Source of the DNA: Variovorax sp. PBS-H4
Lineage (GTDB): Bacteria > Pseudomonadota > Gammaproteobacteria > Burkholderiales > Burkholderiaceae_C
Assembly: GCF_901827205.1 (NCBI RefSeq)
Contig: NZ_LR594675.1
Span: forward strand, 2,170,001-2,234,000
Direction: 5' to 3'
DNA: 64,000 nt
In this document: positions 33,340-41,699 of the stretch, one piece after another
Position numbering within the stretch: the stretch's first letter is position 1
Layout of the letters: each line of letters begins with the position of its first letter
Notes under the pieces: model-generated
What the model saw: only the letters and a program-made list of their open reading frames with translations
What the model was told of the DNA's origin: nothing
Databases searched by the model: none
Translations under genes and position numbers: made by a program

Positions 33340-34344
33340 TCAGTCGATCCGGATGTTGCGATCACGGATGACCGTGCGCCAGCGCTGGTAGTCGCGCGCG
33401 ATGATGTCGCGGAACTCGGCCGCGCTGGTGCCGGTCGCCTGGACGCTGAAGTCGGCGAGCTTCCTGCGGATCTCCGGCAGCTGGACGATCCTCCGGAACT
33501 CGCTGTTCAGCCTGTCCACGATCGGCTGCGGCGTGCCCTTGGGCACCCACACGCCGTGCCAGCCGACCATGACGAGCTGGGGGTAGGTCTCGCTGAGCGT
33601 GGGAAGGTTGGGAAAGGCGGGGTGCCGCTGCGCATCGGTGTAGGCCAGGCCACGAACCGAGCCCGCCTTCACGTAAGGCAGCATCACGGCGCTGACGTCG
33701 ACGAGCACCTGGATATTGCCGGAGATCAGGTCGGTCACCGGTGGCTGCTTGTACGGCACCTGCGTCATCTGGATGCCCGCCGTGCCGGAGAGCATCTCGG
33801 TGAGCAGATGATGCGCCGACCCGGCGCCGTAGCTGCCGTAGGAGAGCTTGCCCGGGTTCTTCCTGGCGTACTCCACCAGTTCGCCCAGCGTCTTCACCGG
33901 CAGCTCATTGTTGACCGTGAGCACGTAGGCCACGGTGGAGGTCTGCGTCACCGGTACCAGGTCCGTCAGTGCGTTGAACGACAGCTTCGGATAGATGTGC
34001 GGATTCATGGTCGCGGTCTGGTTGATGCCGAACAGCACCGTGTAGCCGTCCGGTGCCGCGCGCGCCACGTACTCCGCGCCGATGTTGGTCGAGGCCCCCG
34101 GCCGGTTGTCCACCACGATCGGCTGCCCCAGCGCCTCGCCGAGCAGCGGCGCGAGCATTCGCGCGACGATATCCACACCGCCGCCCGGCCCCTGCGGAAC
34201 GATCAGCTTGATGGGGCGCTGCGGCCACGCGGCGCCTTGCGCGACTGCTGCCAGCGGCGCGAGCGACGGCAGTGCGCCGGCGGCCAGGCCGGCGACCAGG
34301 GCGCACCTGCGCCGGCTCGTGGGTTGATCGATTGCCTTCTTCAT
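33340..34344 (-). CDS. Bug-family tripartite tricarboxylate transporter receptor
   Basis: A 334-residue binding protein starting at ATG 34344 with a GGAGA site. The signal region is RRRCALVAGLAAGALPSLAP, with a twin-arginine-like RRR that may direct it to Tat. Bug motifs: WPQRPIKLIVPQGPGGGVDI, VDNRPGASTNIGAEYV and TQVPYKQPPVTDLISGNI. The stop lies 3 bp before the SDR start, so the genes form a unit with the VOC protein gene upstream. Confidence 0.92.
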   Translation of the reverse strand: MKKAIDQPTSRRRCALVAGLAAGALPSLAPLAAVAQGAAWPQRPIKLIVPQGPGGGVDIVARMLAPLLGEALGQPIVVDNRPGASTNIGAEYVARAAPDGYTVLFGINQTATMNPHIYPKLSFNALTDLVPVTQTSTVAYVLTVNNELPVKTLGELVEYARKNPGKLSYGSYGAGSAHHLLTEMLSGTAGIQMTQVPYKQPPVTDLISGNIQVLVDVSAVMLPYVKAGSVRGLAYTDAQRHPAFPNLPTLSETYPQLVMVGWHGVWVPKGTPQPIVDRLNSEFRRIVQLPEIRRKLADFSVQATGTSAAEFRDIIARDYQRWRTVIRDRNIRID

Positions 34345-34421
34345 CAGTCTTGTCTCCGTCGTCGTTCGTGTCGTCGTGGTCGGGTCGTCGCGTGGCGCCG
34401 TGTCGCGCAGCACGGTAGGCC

Positions 34422-34907
34422 TCAGTGGTCGTCCTCGACGTGCTGGTAGGCGAAATGCTTGGCGCTCACCGGTGCCGTCATGCCGGCGGCGCGCGCTTCT
34501 TCCATCGGAAAGTTCAACTCCACCTTGACGCCGTTGGGATCGAACAAGAACACCTGGTACAGGCCCTGGTCGTTCACCTGCCGTTCCTTGAACTCGGCAC
34601 CGCTACGGCGCAGGTGCTCGACCATCTCGGCAAGGCCCGAGCAGCGGAACGCCACGTGGTCGATCACGCCCGTGCCGCTGAGCGCCTGCGACTGCTGCCC
34701 CAGGTACGCCTTGCGGTTGTCCGATGCCTTGGCGCCGCCGTGCGTGATGTGCAGCACGTCCTTCTCGCCGATGTACATCCACTGCACCGGAAAGCCGAAA
34801 TCGGGCGTGGGGCCGCGGCGCAACAGGAGAACGCGCTCGTACCAGTCGATGGTCCTGGCGAGGTCGCTGGTCTGCAGCAGGTAGTGTTCGAGGTAGTGAA
34901 GCGGCAT
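34422..34907 (-). CDS. VOC (glyoxalase/extradiol dioxygenase superfamily) protein
   Basis: A 161-residue vicinal-oxygen-chelate protein. Two beta-alpha-beta-beta-beta units are visible; the probable metal ligands are the His in LEHYLLQTSD or VLHITHGG, the His in VIDHVAFRCSG and the Glu in FDPNGVKVELNFP. ATG 34907 has a GGAGA site. As the first gene of the unit followed by Bug, SDR and PanE-like genes, it probably works as a lyase, isomerase or dioxygenase in the same acid-degrading pathway. The exact reaction is not readable. Confidence 0.85.
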   Translation of the reverse strand: MPLHYLEHYLLQTSDLARTIDWYERVLLLRRGPTPDFGFPVQWMYIGEKDVLHITHGGAKASDNRKAYLGQQSQALSGTGVIDHVAFRCSGLAEMVEHLRRSGAEFKERQVNDQGLYQVFLFDPNGVKVELNFPMEEARAAGMTAPVSAKHFAYQHVEDDH

Positions 34908-35340
34908 GCAATCTCCGTGAGGGTTGCCGCATCGTAGGGATCAGCCTGCCGCCGCCCTTGTCTGAATCGCGGAGGGTCTTGTCGATTTCCCGTTCGCTGG
35001 CGCGATGCCCGTGGCGGGCAGGAGGCGCGCTCCTGGCGGGTGTATTCAGAGCACGAGCGACATCCGCAGGCCGAGGGCCAGCCGATCTCGGGCCGGTGTC
35101 CGCGGAACGCCTCCAGCCGCGGCATCAGCCATTCCTGCGTGAACGAGCACATCGCTGATGACCAGCGTCTCGTGTAGTCGTCGAAAGGCTTGCAAACCTC
35201 GACGAGGTTACGGACGAACGCTTGGTCGCCAAGCCGCCCGGTGATTCTTGACGCGACTGTCTGGTCGGAATGCAGCGACGCAATCAGGTCGTCCCGCAGG
35301 CTGTTGAGGCTGCTACTCGTGTGGCTTCAAAATGTTGAAC
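34664..35340 (-). other. Region upstream of the VOC gene with a weak coding remnant
   Basis: Outside the VOC gene, 34908-35340 holds no intact gene. A minus-strand frame at about 35060-35325 reads DDLIASLHSDQTVASRITGR, then AFVRNLVEVCKPFDDYTRRW and SFTQEWLMPRLEAFRGHRPE. The last part recalls the first strand-helix of a LysR effector domain, but the rest does not match. I see no promoter I can defend. Confidence 0.25.
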
Positions 35341-35378
35341 TGGACGGCGTCGTCGAACGTCTGCTGCTGGCGTCTGTC

Positions 35379-35669
35379 TCATGCGGCACGGCTTCCCAGT
35401 GCAGCGATGATGGTTGCAAGCACCTTCGGGCCCACCTTGGCGGCCACATTCCTACTTCTGAATTCGGTCAAGGCATCGCGCTACGCCGTCTCGGCAAGCC
35501 GTGAGACGAACGATCGGCCTTCAACACCATAGGCTTGAGCCTCCCCCGGCGTCAGTCGCACGACGATGTCAAAGCTGACCGCCGAGTAGCTGCAGTTCAC
35601 GTCGAGCAGCAAGTCGTTGCCGTCCTGCAGCAAGAACCATCCCTGAGGCTTAGAGTCGATGATTTCCAT
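35379..35669 (-). pseudogene. Small hypothetical gene interrupted by an in-frame amber codon
   Basis: From ATG 35669 the frame gives 62 residues (MEIIDSKPQGWFLLQDGNDL ... SFVSRLAETA). It then meets TAG at 35481-35483 and continues without shift for 33 more coding-like residues (RDALTEFRSRNVAAKVGPKV ...) to a TGA at 35379-35381. The whole 97-codon frame looks like one gene split by a nonsense codon. I do not recognise the family. The neighbouring gene has the same kind of interruption. Confidence 0.45.
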
Positions 35670-35845
35670 GATGGGTCTCGTCCGATGTACTGGGAGACGA
35701 CTGTGAAGGTCCGGTCCTGGCCAAAGACGTGGGAAAACATGTTGGGTCCTTAGGCAATTTGGAAGCAGCTTCGAGTGGCCCGCCTCCAGTCATCGTAGGT
35801 CATTCGGTCCGTTTTCTGGATGGAGGCGCCACGGTACCAGCCGAA

Positions 35846-36112
35846 TCATCTGGGGCGGAGCAGAAGCCAATTCCAGGCAACAAAGAGCGCGATGATGAGG
35901 AACGCCAAGCCTTGAGCTCGGCGGCATAGCCGCTTTCCCTCATCGTCGTACTTATCGGTGGCAAAGGACCACCAGAAGAGCCATCCGACCAAACGGTCTT
36001 GGCTCGTGGCGCATTCGCTCAAGTGCCCTTGCGCACGTTGGCCCATCGCGACATAGGCCACGCCGGCTACAAGCTAAGCGGTAGCAAGAACTCCGACTAG
36101 CCAATTCTGCAT
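35846..36112 (-). pseudogene. Small membrane protein gene interrupted by an in-frame amber codon
   Basis: ATG 36112, preceded by a strong GGAGGGAAGG site, begins MQNWLVGVLATA. TAG follows at 36074-36076, then the same frame continues LVAGVAYVAMGQRAQGHLSE through to AFLIIALFVAWNWLLLRPR and TGA at 35846-35848. The amber codon falls inside the first of two predicted membrane helices, so an 88-codon two-helix protein has been split. A GTG at 36061 could restart translation without most of the first helix. Family unknown. Confidence 0.5.
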
Positions 36113-36430
36113 TCGCCTTCCCTCCAGGTCAGGGTTGTGCCCCTGCCGCGTCGTCGGAAGTCTGCTTCTGGCGCGAAGATTTCGCTCCTGTCCCCAGCGA
36201 TGCTTGGGAAGCAGCGGCGCCTCGCACTTCGCACATCGCTTGGGAAAGAAGAGAACGCGGGTCGTGCAGGGAGTTCCACTCGTTGGCTGCGCACCGCATC
36301 TTGGGCCCAGTGTCCGCGCATTTATGGGGTTCCCTGAGACCTACGTTCGTGCTCGGGGTGACGTTGTTTGGGATTTCTCGGGCCCCTGGTGCCTGAGCCG
36401 GTCCCCTGGGAGGCCACAACTGGCGTGGGT
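36113..36430. other. Intergenic stretch without a supported gene
   Basis: Open frames exist on both strands but show no recognisable domains and no ribosome sites. Composition is slightly less GC-rich than the flanks. It separates the amber-interrupted gene from the insertion-sequence-like end at 36431-36533. Confidence 0.4.
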
Positions 36431-36533
36431 AGCTATTTGCGCTTTTATTGAGCCAGAACAGCGGCTGTTCTAGGTCAATAAATGACCGAACAGCTCAATA
36501 AATGCGCAAACAAGCTAATAAATGCGCAAACAG
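36431..36533. mobile_element. Remnant of insertion-sequence ends (IS21-like repeat array)
   Basis: Three direct units lie side by side at 36473-36493, 36494-36514 and 36515-36533, each built on AATAAATG-x-C-x-x-A-A/C-CA. The last two are nearly identical (CTCAATAAATGCGCAAACAAG-type, 19-21 bp). An inverted imperfect copy lies at 36431-36453, and between them is a 17-bp palindrome, AGAACAGC-G-GCTGTTCT (36455-36471). Multiple short subterminal repeats are typical of IS21-family termini. No istA/istB gene remains, so this is a scar or abutted-end junction. Confidence 0.55.
36464..36493 (+). repeat. 30-bp direct repeat, copy 2
   Basis: Identical over 30 bases to 5178-5207 and in the same orientation, 31.3 kb away. 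Here it overlaps the palindrome centre and the first unit of the IS-like array. Confidence 0.75.
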
Positions 36534-36947
36534 TCGGGGCTCCGACGTAGCCTGACACGAGAGCAGAGAACGTGACGAAGCCGCGCCATGTACATCGAAG
36601 CGAAGTCGGAGGTCGGATGGGACAGCGCTGCCGATCGGCCCAGTCACTTGCTCCAAGCCAGGCGCGCGCCGGTGCATAAGCCTATGCATGGTCCAGATGA
36701 TTGCGGAAGCTCCAAGCGCTGGACCGTGAAGTCCGCTTACAGAACTGGCCGCTGCCCGTTGCGAGCTGATGCAGCGTCAGGTGATGGATTAGTTCCTGTA
36801 GAGATGCGAGGAGATCCCCAAAAAACTCTGGCCTGCGTCTCGCAGGGAAAGTGTGCCGATTGGTCAGACGGCGTTTACCGTTCAGAAGGAATGGGAGGGC
36901 TGCACTTGGAGTGTTCCCTCCGTCGAAGCTCTCGTTCCGCCCTCCGG

Positions 36948-37123
36948 TGGCGCGCAACATCCGCAATGCCGATTGATCTGGAGATCTGCGACGTCCCCTT
37001 TGCGATGCTACCGCTCGACATCAGGATGTACTGGCACTGCGCCAGGACGCAGATCCGGCGCATCGCTGGCTGCGAAACGTCATGGTCGCGCTCTTCGGCA
37101 GTTCGCCGACGGCCAGTTCTTAG
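36948..37123 (+). pseudogene. LysR-family regulator, C-terminal fragment with a frameshift
   Basis: One frame reads LEICDVPFAMLPLDIRMYWH. After a shift near 37045 the next reads RQDADPAHRWLRNVMVALFG and stops at TAG 37121-37123. The 'P-x-D-[IV]-x-M-Y-W-H ... D-P-x-H-R-W-L-R' pattern is the normal end of NahR/PcpR/NodD-type LysR proteins. The DNA-binding domain is gone; 36540-36947 upstream shows no supported gene. Confidence 0.55.
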
Positions 37124-37180
37124 GTGTTTGGCCTTCGCTGCCCGAACACGAAGCCAGCAACGGCCGCCCCCGATTTCTTC

Positions 37181-38668
37181 CTACTCGATCGCCTTGCCCA
37201 TGTCCTCGACCACCTTCTTGGCGTCGCCGAAGACCATCATGGTCTTGTCCATGTAGAACAGCTCGTTGTCCAGCCCGGCATAGCCCGCGGCCATGCTGCG
37301 CTTGTTCACGATCACCGTCTTGGCCTTGTAGGCCTCCAGGATCGGCATGCCGTAGATCGGCGTGCCCTTGGTGAGCGCGGCCGGGTTCACCACGTCGTTG
37401 GCCCCCAGGATGATCGCCACGTCGGCCTGCGCGAACTCGCCGTTGATGTCCTCCATCTCGAACACCTGGTCGTAGGGCACCTCGGCCTCCGCCAGCAGCA
37501 CGTTCATGTGCCCCGGCATGCGCCCGGCCACCGGGTGGATCGCGTACTTCACCGTCACGCCCTTCTCGGTGAGCTTCTGCGCCAGCTCGTTGACCGCGTG
37601 CTGCGCGCGCGCCACCGCCAGCCCATAGCCGGGCACGATGATCACGGTCTCGGCGTTGGAGAGCATGTAGGCCGCGTCGTCGGCGCTGCCGCTCTTGACC
37701 GGGCGCTGCTCCTGGGCCGCGCCCGTGGCCGTTGCCGGCTCGCCGCCGAAGCCGCCCAGGATCACGTTGAAGAACGAGCGGTTCATCGCCTTGCACATGA
37801 TGTAGCTCAGGATCGCCCCCGAGCTGCCCACCAGCGAGCCCGCCACGATCAGCATGGCGTTGTTCAGGCTGAAGCCGATGCCCGCGGCCGCCCAGCCCGA
37901 GTAGCTGTTGAGCATCGACACCACCACCGGCATGTCCGCCCCGCCGATCGGGATGATGATCAGCACCCCCATCACGAAGGCCAGCAGCAGCATCAGGAAG
38001 AAGGCAGTCCAGCTCTCGGTGGCCATGTACACCAGCCCCAGGCCGATGGTCGCGAGCCCCAGCACCAGGTTGAGCATGTGCTGGCCCTTGAACTGCACCG
38101 GCGCACCCTGGAACAGGCGGAACTTGTACTTGCCCGAGAGCTTGCCGAAGGCGATGACCGAGCCGCTGAAGGTGATGGCGCCGATGGCCGCGCCCAGGAA
38201 CAGCTCCAGCCGGTTGCCCGCCGGAATCGCCCAGCGCGCCAGGCCGTCGACCACGTAGGCACCCTCGGGCGTGTTGCCCCCGATGAGCGCAGCCACCGGA
38301 GGCGGCGTGATGCCGAAGGCCCACGGCTCGACCACGGCCGCCACCGCGATGAAGACAGCCGCCAGACCGATCATGCTGTGGAAGAAGGCGACCAGCTCGG
38401 GCATCTGGGTCATCTCGACGGTCTTGGCGCGGTAGGCGCCGTAGCCGCCGCCCACCACCAGGCCCAGCAGCACCCAGGCCATGCCCTGGCCCCTGCCGCC
38501 GGCGAGCTGCACGATCAGCGCCGCGGTGGTCAGGATGGCGATGGCCATGCCGGCCATGCCGAACATGTTGCCGCGGATCGAGGTGGTCGGATGGCTCAGG
38601 CCCTTGAGGGACTGGATGAAGCAGACGCTGGCAACCAGGTACAGCAGCGTGACGACGTTCATCGACAT
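37181..38668 (-). CDS. pntB: NAD(P) transhydrogenase subunit beta
   Basis: A 495-residue inner-membrane protein. The N-terminal two-thirds hold about eight to nine membrane helices (domain II, for example NVVTLLYLVASVCFIQSLKG and HSMIGLAAVFIAVAAVVEPW). The C-terminal domain III binds NADP(H): IIVPGYGLAVARAQHAVNEL, HPVAGRMPGHMNVLLAEA and the final VNKRSMAAGYAGLDNELFY. It couples proton translocation to hydride transfer from NADH to NADP+. The gene is 2 bp after the pntAB stop. Confidence 0.96.
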   Translation of the reverse strand: MSMNVVTLLYLVASVCFIQSLKGLSHPTTSIRGNMFGMAGMAIAILTTAALIVQLAGGRGQGMAWVLLGLVVGGGYGAYRAKTVEMTQMPELVAFFHSMIGLAAVFIAVAAVVEPWAFGITPPPVAALIGGNTPEGAYVVDGLARWAIPAGNRLELFLGAAIGAITFSGSVIAFGKLSGKYKFRLFQGAPVQFKGQHMLNLVLGLATIGLGLVYMATESWTAFFLMLLLAFVMGVLIIIPIGGADMPVVVSMLNSYSGWAAAGIGFSLNNAMLIVAGSLVGSSGAILSYIMCKAMNRSFFNVILGGFGGEPATATGAAQEQRPVKSGSADDAAYMLSNAETVIIVPGYGLAVARAQHAVNELAQKLTEKGVTVKYAIHPVAGRMPGHMNVLLAEAEVPYDQVFEMEDINGEFAQADVAIILGANDVVNPAALTKGTPIYGMPILEAYKAKTVIVNKRSMAAGYAGLDNELFYMDKTMMVFGDAKKVVEDMGKAIE

Positions 38669-38670
38669 GG

Positions 38671-39003
38671 TCAGTGGCCCCCCGCCTTGGCCGCTGCAGC
38701 AGCCGGGGCCTTCTTGTCCTTCTTCCTGAACATCTCCAGCATGCGCCGGGTGACGAGGAAGCCGCCAAAGACGTTGACCGCTGCCAGGGCCACGGCCAGC
38801 ACGCCCATGCCCTTGCCCAGCCAGGTGGTGGTGAGCGCGGCCGCGAGCATGGCGCCCACGATGACGATGGCGGAGATGGCGTTGGTCACGGCCATCAGCG
38901 GCGTGTGCAGCGCAGGGGTGACGGTCCAGACCACGTGGTAGCCCACGTAGATGGCCAGCACGAAGATGATCAGGTTGATGACGGTATGGGATACCGGGTC
39001 CAT
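38671..39003 (-). CDS. pntAB: NAD(P) transhydrogenase subunit alpha part 2 (membrane)
   Basis: A 110-residue protein holding the alpha-subunit membrane helices: TVINLIIFVLAIYVGYHVVW, HTPLMAVTNAISAIVIVGAM and GVLAVALAAVNVFGGFLVTR. A lysine/alanine-rich cytoplasmic tail follows. ATG 39003 has a GAGGAGA site. Alpha encoded as two proteins is the Rhodospirillum-type arrangement, common in betaproteobacteria. Confidence 0.95.
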   Translation of the reverse strand: MDPVSHTVINLIIFVLAIYVGYHVVWTVTPALHTPLMAVTNAISAIVIVGAMLAAALTTTWLGKGMGVLAVALAAVNVFGGFLVTRRMLEMFRKKDKKAPAAAAAKAGGH

Positions 39004-39028
39004 GGCTTTCTCCTCGTTCGGCTTGTTC

Positions 39029-40159
39029 TTACTTGCGGGTGAGCTGGCCGTCGCGGCTCATCAGGCAGGCGGCGACGATGTCGTCTTCGAGATCGATCTT
39101 GAAGCCGCCCTCCTTGGGGAGCACGAGCTTGAGGAAGTCGAGCACGTTGCGCGCGTAGAGCGAGGAGGCGTCGGCGGCCACGAGGGCGGGCAGGTTGGTC
39201 TCGCCCACGAGGGTGACGCCGTGCTTGACGACGGTGCGCCCGGGCTCGGTCAGGGGGCAGTTGCCGCCTTGGGGGGCGGCGAGGTCGACGACGACGGAGC
39301 CGGGCTTCATGGCCTTGACCATGTCCTCGGTGACGAGCACGGGGGCGGGCCGGCCGGGGATGAGCGCGGTGGTGATGACGACGTCGGCCTGGGCCACGCG
39401 CTTGGCGACTTCGGCTTTCTGGCGATCGAGCCAGCTCTGGGGCATGGGGCGGGCATAGCCGCCGACGCCTTCGGCGGCTTCCTTTTCTTCCTGGGTCTCG
39501 TAGGGCACGTCGATGAACTTGGCGCCCAGGGACTCAACCTGCTCCTTGACGGAGGGGCGCACGTCCGAGGCCTCGATGACGGCACCCAGGCGCTTGGCAG
39601 TGGCGATGGCCTGCAGGCCAGCGACGCCGACGCCCAGGATGACGACGCGCGCGGCCTTGACGGTGCCCGCAGCGGTCATGAGCATGGGAAAGAAGCGCTG
39701 GTAGCGGTCGGCGGCGATCATGACGGCCTTGTAGCCGGCGATGTTGGCCTGGGAAGAGAGCACGTCCATGCTCTGGGCGCGGGTGGTGCGGGGGGCGGCT
39801 TCCAGCGCAAAGCCGGTGAGGCCGGCCTCCGCGAGCCTTTGCAGGCCCTGGGCATCGAAGGGGTTGAGCATGCCCACCACCACGGTGCCAGGCTTCATGA
39901 GCGCAGCCTCGGCGTGCGTGGGTGCACGCACCTTGAGCACGAGCTCGCAGGCAAAGGCGCCAGCGGCATCGGTGATCTCGGCACCGGCACCCTGGTAGGC
40001 GGCATCGGTGAGCGAGGCAGCAACGCCGGCGCCGGACTGCACACGCACCGTGTGCCCCTGCGCGACAAGCTTCTTGGCCGTCTCCGAAGTCACGGCCACT
40101 CGGGTTTCGCCGGAAATCGTTTCTGCAGGTATGCCGATTTTCAGTAGGGAGTAAGCCAA
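39029..40159 (-). CDS. pntAA: NAD(P) transhydrogenase subunit alpha part 1 (NAD-binding)
   Basis: A 376-residue soluble domain I. It begins LLKIGIPAETISGETRVAVT, shows the AlaDH/PNT fold, the NAD loop VVILGVGVAGLQAIATAKRL (about residues 165-185), VIEASDVRPSVKEQVESLGA and IPGRPAPVLVTEDMVKAMKP. No ATG is suitable. TTG 40159 lies 7 bases after AGGAG and gives the correct N-terminus, while an ATG at 40176 is out of frame. It heads the pntAA-pntAB-pntB operon. Confidence 0.94.
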   Translation of the reverse strand: MAYSLLKIGIPAETISGETRVAVTSETAKKLVAQGHTVRVQSGAGVAASLTDAAYQGAGAEITDAAGAFACELVLKVRAPTHAEAALMKPGTVVVGMLNPFDAQGLQRLAEAGLTGFALEAAPRTTRAQSMDVLSSQANIAGYKAVMIAADRYQRFFPMLMTAAGTVKAARVVILGVGVAGLQAIATAKRLGAVIEASDVRPSVKEQVESLGAKFIDVPYETQEEKEAAEGVGGYARPMPQSWLDRQKAEVAKRVAQADVVITTALIPGRPAPVLVTEDMVKAMKPGSVVVDLAAPQGGNCPLTEPGRTVVKHGVTLVGETNLPALVAADASSLYARNVLDFLKLVLPKEGGFKIDLEDDIVAACLMSRDGQLTRK

Positions 40160-40280
40160 GCCACTTCTCCTTTCATGGGGAACCCCTCGAATGGTGAATA
40201 AAGAAAGGGCGCGCCGAGAGTGCCGTGCCGCATCTCTGCGCCGCGTTACAGGGCACATGAAGGGGGAAGCCGCCCACCCT

Positions 40281-41033
40281 CTAGAGCGTGCCTACCAGGT
40301 GGCCTCCTTCGACGACCACTTCCGTCCCGGTCATGTAGCGGGACGCTTCCGAGGCCAGCAGCAGGAGCGGCCCCTGAAGGTCATCGAGTTGACCAAGCCG
40401 ACGCTGGGGAATCCGGCGCACGAGTGCCAAGCCGGGCTCTGACTGCCAGAAGTCCTTGTTGAGCTCGGTGTAGAGGTAGCCTGGAGCGAGGGAATTGACG
40501 CGAATGCCGTGTCGCGCGAGTTCCAGCGCGAGACACTTGGTGAGCTGAATGACGCCGGCCTTGGAGACCGCATAGGGAAGCACGCCGCCGGCCTGGCGCA
40601 AGCCAAGGATGGATGCGACATTGATGATGGAGCCGCCGCCGCAGTCCTTCATCAGACTCGCGACCGACTGCGCGACGAAGAACATGCCCTTGAGGTTCGT
40701 GTCTACGACGTCATCCCAGTCCGTCTCCGTCTGTCCATCCAGCGCGCTTCCTTCGTGGACGACGCCGGCGTTGTTGACCAGGATGTCCAGCGAGCCGATC
40801 GCGGCAATGGATCGGGAACACGCCTCGACATCCCGGACGTCCAGCGAGGCGATAGAAGCGGTGCCGCCTGACGAATGGATCATCGCTGCGATCGTGTCCA
40901 GCGCTTCGGTGCGCCGAGCAGCCAGGATTACCTTGACGCCGTGCGCCGCGAGCACGCCGGCAAAGTAGGCGCCCAATCCGGAAGAAGCGCCGGTGACCAG
41001 CGCCGTCTTGCCCCTGAGGTCATCAAAAATCAT
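40281..41033 (-). CDS. Short-chain dehydrogenase/reductase
   Basis: A 250-residue classical SDR. The cofactor motif is TALVTGASSGLGAYFAGVLA, then LVNNAGV, the catalytic Ser in INVASILGLRQ (about 143) and the YAVSK motif (Tyr about 157, Lys about 161), then VNSLAPGYLYTELNKDFW. It is the last of a dozen minus-strand genes, 4 bp after the GST-like gene. It oxidises or reduces a hydroxy- or oxo-acid intermediate by inference from that context. Confidence 0.92.
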   Translation of the reverse strand: MIFDDLRGKTALVTGASSGLGAYFAGVLAAHGVKVILAARRTEALDTIAAMIHSSGGTASIASLDVRDVEACSRSIAAIGSLDILVNNAGVVHEGSALDGQTETDWDDVVDTNLKGMFFVAQSVASLMKDCGGGSIINVASILGLRQAGGVLPYAVSKAGVIQLTKCLALELARHGIRVNSLAPGYLYTELNKDFWQSEPGLALVRRIPQRRLGQLDDLQGPLLLLASEASRYMTGTEVVVEGGHLVGTL

Positions 41034-41037
41034 GCCG

Positions 41038-41673
41038 TCATTCCTCGCGAATTGCCCTGGGCATCAGGTCGTATGGGTGTTTCCATCCAGGAAGCCGCTT
41101 GATCCGGTCGGCCCATCGGGCGATGTTCAAAAATCCCTTCCTGTCGAAGCGCGCATCCTCTTCGTAATACAGGTAGCCCGCCATCGAGATGTCAGCGATC
41201 GTGGGGGAGGCGCCGACGATGTATTCACGGCCCGCAAGGTGCGCGTCGACGATCTCGTAGGCCGCTTGTGCCTGCGCGCGCAGGTGCGCGGTCAAAACCG
41301 ACTCATCGGCGCCTCGAAGTCCGATCATGAAACGGAGCGTGGCAAACGGAGGCGTGAATCGATGGTTGTCAAAAAGCAGCCAGCGCAGGACCTCATCCTG
41401 TTCCATTTGGCTTGCCGCTGAGTACATCCCCGCTTCCCGGGAAAGGAAACTCAGGATGACGCCGCTTTGCGAGATCAGCCGTCCATCGGGCAACTCGAGC
41501 GTGGGAAGCTCGCCCATCTCATTGGTGGTCTGGCGAAAGGCGGATCTTGATGGCTCATCGAAGAAGTCGACGAACACCGGCGACCAATCCGCGCCGACCA
41601 GGTTCAGCATGAGGGTTGCCTTGTAGCTGTTTCCGGACTCGCCACGGCAGAACAATCGATATTTGCCCATCAT
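41038..41673 (-). CDS. Glutathione S-transferase family protein
   Basis: A 211-residue GST. The thioredoxin-like N-terminus (YRLFCRGESGNSYKATLMLN) has the glutathione-binding ELPDGRLISQSGVILSFLSR, with the cis-Pro in GELPTLEL. The helical C-terminal domain includes YIVGASPTIADISMAGYLYY (N-capping box). Ser or Asn near residue 13-15 is the likely activating residue. ATG 41673 has an AGGAA site. In this operon it could open or isomerise a conjugated intermediate. Confidence 0.9.
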   Translation of the reverse strand: MMGKYRLFCRGESGNSYKATLMLNLVGADWSPVFVDFFDEPSRSAFRQTTNEMGELPTLELPDGRLISQSGVILSFLSREAGMYSAASQMEQDEVLRWLLFDNHRFTPPFATLRFMIGLRGADESVLTAHLRAQAQAAYEIVDAHLAGREYIVGASPTIADISMAGYLYYEEDARFDRKGFLNIARWADRIKRLPGWKHPYDLMPRAIREE

Positions 41674-41699
41674 TGGATTCCTGATGCGAGGACCGAGGG

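Noticed and set aside
30481..34449. A 1322-codon plus-strand frame over the AraC, PanE, SDR and Bug genes
   Set aside because: Antisense artefact of high GC content. No motif, very His/Arg-rich, and no ribosome site.
36129..36473. Short open frames on both strands next to the IS-like end
   Set aside because: No ribosome site, no recognisable domain, and they overlap each other on opposite strands.
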